Source: Paramacrobiotus richtersi (lineage: Eukaryota; Tardigrada; Eutardigrada; Parachela; Macrobiotidae). Taken from it: a stretch of DNA of 20,156 nucleotides. Below are positions 18,265 through 20,156 of the stretch, piece by piece. Both the position numbers and the translations under genes were made by a program. Each line of letters starts with the position of its first letter. The stretch's first letter is position 1. The notes under the pieces were generated by a model that was not told the origin of the DNA, made no database searches, and saw nothing but the letters and a program-made list of their open reading frames with translations. The stretch is taken from contig JAQGAU010001269.1 of assembly GCA_034698045.1 (NCBI GenBank), positions 1-20,156 of the forward strand, in the 5' to 3' direction.

Positions 18265-19038
18265 TTTTATCTTGAACTGCGATCCGAGTGTTTTTGATAT
18301 AGCGAGAAAACTTTTGATTCAGTTACTGATAAAGAGCTGCGTTAAACCGCGCTACATATAATAATGCTTCATACTGCTATTAATGCCCTGATATTAACGG
18401 AATGGCCAGATAGATGTAAACTGAACAAAGTTCTTCTTAGTTGCGCTAGTGCACTGGATTTTGACTGAAAATGCTTAAGCTGGGTGCATTTCCCTGTGCA
18501 AGCCGCCACCGGTTTAAACTGCTAGTACTTGCTGTAGACTACGCTTAGTACTGTATGTAGCTTGCGCAGCGATCATTCATGGAAGCTAATCGATTAAATT
18601 GTTTCTAACAAACTAAATTGAGCAACACCTTATTATGTTTGTGCAGCACCTGACTATGCTTGTTTAAGACGCATGCAACAGACCATTTTGGTAAAAGCCG
18701 TCTATAAAAAATACCGTGTACCGTGTACGTACCACGCAGATCACGCAGCTTGCACCGGAAAGCATACTGTATTACTGCCGGTGGAAACGTCAGAATATAT
18801 ATAAAGAGTGCAAGGAAATTCCAACAGACTGGCGCTCACCATGAGCAACAATATTCACATTTATACTTACCTTGCCTTTTCGTTAATACAGCGCCCTAAT
18901 AAAAGAGTTTTAAGAAAAAAATAATGTTCAAATTGTTCGTCTATTCAGCTGTTTGCTACCGTTGCGTATCGGTTATTGATCGGACTTTTTCTTGGACCGT
19001 TAAAAACTCCGATTGAAACTCGAGATAGAACTATGAAC
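18265..19038. other. Divergent intergenic region between copies 4 and 5
   Basis: From about 18740 to 19130 the sequence is homologous to the region before copy 2. TATATAAAG at 18797-18805 and a 27-codon frame from ATG 18841 lie in the homologous part. The frame is not conserved in copy 2 (it stops after ten codons there), so I do not call it a gene. Nothing else is recognised. Confidence 0.45.
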
Positions 19039-19077
19039 TATCTGACAAGTTAAATTCCTCGCGACATGTATATGAAA
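19039..19077 (+). promoter_or_regulatory. Promoter module of copy 5
   Basis: The box TATCTGACAAGTTAAATTCC lies at 19039-19058 and TATATGAAA at 19069-19077, about 65 bp before the ATG. The TATA box is weaker than in copy 2 (TATATG for TATAAA), and the core of the box has one change (GACAAGT). Confidence 0.65.
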
Positions 19078-19136
19078 CACCGAGCAATGTGTAATTCTTC
19101 AGCTATTTTGCGCTTGCAGCTAGTTAAACCGCCGTG

Positions 19137-20077
19137 ATGGTTCCTAGCGCCTGGGTTTTCCATGCGTTCTGCTTGGCTTCGTATGTGAAAGGATCTCAAC
19201 TTGATGACCATGCATGCGATACAGCAGTTTCCAAACTCGACCTTAAAGTCGGCCCAGTGTACAGTGCAGTACAAGACGTTGTGAGACCGTTTCTGTTTAT
19301 AGGTTATTACAATATCACGTTCGGAGGAATGTCGAACTATGCCCCGTTGCAAAACGCTATTGGTAACCTCTGCCCGTAAGACGTTTCAAAGATTGCAAAA
19401 CAATGACATTTTTCAACATTGTTCATCGGTTATTTTCTGCAATGATAGGCAGATCCGTTCGTTAGGCCAAGATGCGGAAGATGTCATTCGTCTTTGTTCC
19501 CGTACTCCCGAAGGATGCGCGAGAAGTAGACTGTGGTCCCTGACACCGGATGTATATCGGGCGGTTGCAAACTTTTGTGAAACTGTTCGTTGCAGAGGAA
19601 TACGCTCAGCATATGGAAACGTTCATGCCATGTTTCGTGTCGCTAGAGCAAAAACGTAATGAATTTAGCGAAGCGGATAAAACGGAGTGGCAACGTGCTG
19701 CGAGGCTGATTGATGAAGAACGGCGTGCTGCTCAAGAGAACACCACAGTTTCTTGTGGTTTCGTCGACGGACGTCAATATCTCTGCCGGTACAGTATAGT
19801 GGTGGTTTGATAGGATAAGCTCCGTATTGTCACTAATCTACAACCAATGTTGTTTTGCAGATCGATACAGACTCATTTGCCGCTGCTTATCGGCCGACCT
19901 ATTGGGCAAATTCGGGAGGTATGCGGTCAGACCGAGCACGATGTGGTGTTGATGGTGCAGGAACGGATGATGGACGCATTAAACTGCTCCGAGTTTGGTG
20001 ATTATGTCCGGGATTTTGGATCGGTTAAAGTCGACTACCAACCAAATAAAAGAGCGCCACGATTGTTTGCACTATGA
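19137..20077 (+). pseudogene. Ten-Cys secreted family, copy 5 (one frame break)
   Basis: Exons 19137-19375, 19449-19788 and 19861-20077, with introns of 73 and 72 nt in phase 2. The usual first ATG is GTG here, so ATG 19137 is the start. The signal peptide is MVPSAWVFHAFCLASYVKG. Exon 1 is 239 nt, as in copy 2. Exon 2 is 340 nt, one base more than copies 2 and 4; the extra base lies in the VRAEEY codons near 19588-19592, where copy 2 has CGGGCCGAG and this copy CGTTGCAGAG. The reading frame before the break (LCSRTPEGC, APDVY-like TPDVYRAV) and after it (AQHMETFMPC, VSCGFVDGR) is otherwise clean, and all ten cysteines are present across the two frames. It may be a very young pseudogene, or the extra base may be an assembly error. 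Exon 3 encodes IREVCGQ and NCSEFGDYVRD. Confidence 0.8.
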
Positions 20078-20082
20078 CAGTT

Positions 20083-20121
20083 ACAAGAAACACCTTCGGC
20101 TGCCGCCTCAGGGTTTCTTGT
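20083..20121 (+). repeat. Hairpin just after the stop of copy 5
   Basis: ACAAGAAAC (20083-20091) pairs perfectly with GTTTCTTGT (20113-20121), and the loop contains CGGCTGCCG-like DNA. It begins 6 nt after the stop codon, so it would lie in the 3' UTR. No role is known. It is not obvious after copies 2-4. Confidence 0.4.
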
Positions 20122-20156
20122 GATCACTGATCATAGTTTGTATATTCTAATATTGG

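Noticed and set aside
18841-18924. 27-codon frame with a TATA box 40 bp upstream and a good ATG context
   Set aside because: The homologous region before copy 2 stops after ten codons, so the peptide is not conserved.

Overview
The window looks like nuclear DNA of a small invertebrate animal. Genes are split by short GT-AG introns (mostly 68-190 nt), promoters carry TATA boxes about 80 bp upstream of the ATG, and base composition is moderate. The proteins are metazoan in character: secreted cysteine-rich proteins, a WAP domain, and TPR/SEL1/MYND modules. A tardigrade-like genome is my best guess, but nothing here proves the phylum. I saw no rRNA, tRNA, CRISPR array, retrovirus-like element or prokaryotic operon.

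The main content is a dispersed cluster of one gene family that I do not recognise. Each member has three exons joined by two phase-2 introns and encodes a secreted protein of about 260 aa with ten conserved cysteines. There are five near-full copies and one relic. Copy 1 (+, 629-1346) is decayed. Copy 2 (+, 3777-4712) is intact. Copy 3 (-, 7603-6242) has a break in exon 2 and a MITE in intron 1. A relic of exon 1 lies at 7938-7800 (-). Copy 4 (-, 18152-17084) is intact. Copy 5 (+, 19137-20077) has one frame break in exon 2. Copies 2-5 and the relic keep a common promoter module: a GACAAGC-type box about 25 bp upstream of a TATA box. Flanking DNA was duplicated with the genes: copies 1 and 2 share a 3' flank, copies 2 and 5 share roughly 400 bp of 5' flank, and copies 3 and 4 share a 3' flank holding a 28-nt block that is identical in both.

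Between the family members are a small intact gene for a secreted single-WAP-domain protein (+, 8651-8887) and a four-exon gene for a TPR-SEL1-TPR-MYND protein (+, 10493-14209). The latter has several lesions (two compensating frameshifts, an in-frame stop, a frameshift in the MYND finger and a missing zinc cysteine), so it is a young pseudogene or carries assembly errors. A possible two-exon gene of unknown kind sits at 14583-15550.

Three non-autonomous DNA transposons (MITEs), each with terminal inverted repeats and TA target-site duplications, were delimited at 1947-2392, 6954-7216 and 15846-16373. A solitary arm of the first family lies at 16861-16922. The rest is intergenic DNA with hairpins and diverged repeats. 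The overall picture is a fast-evolving birth-and-death array of secreted proteins, broken up by small transposons and unrelated genes.
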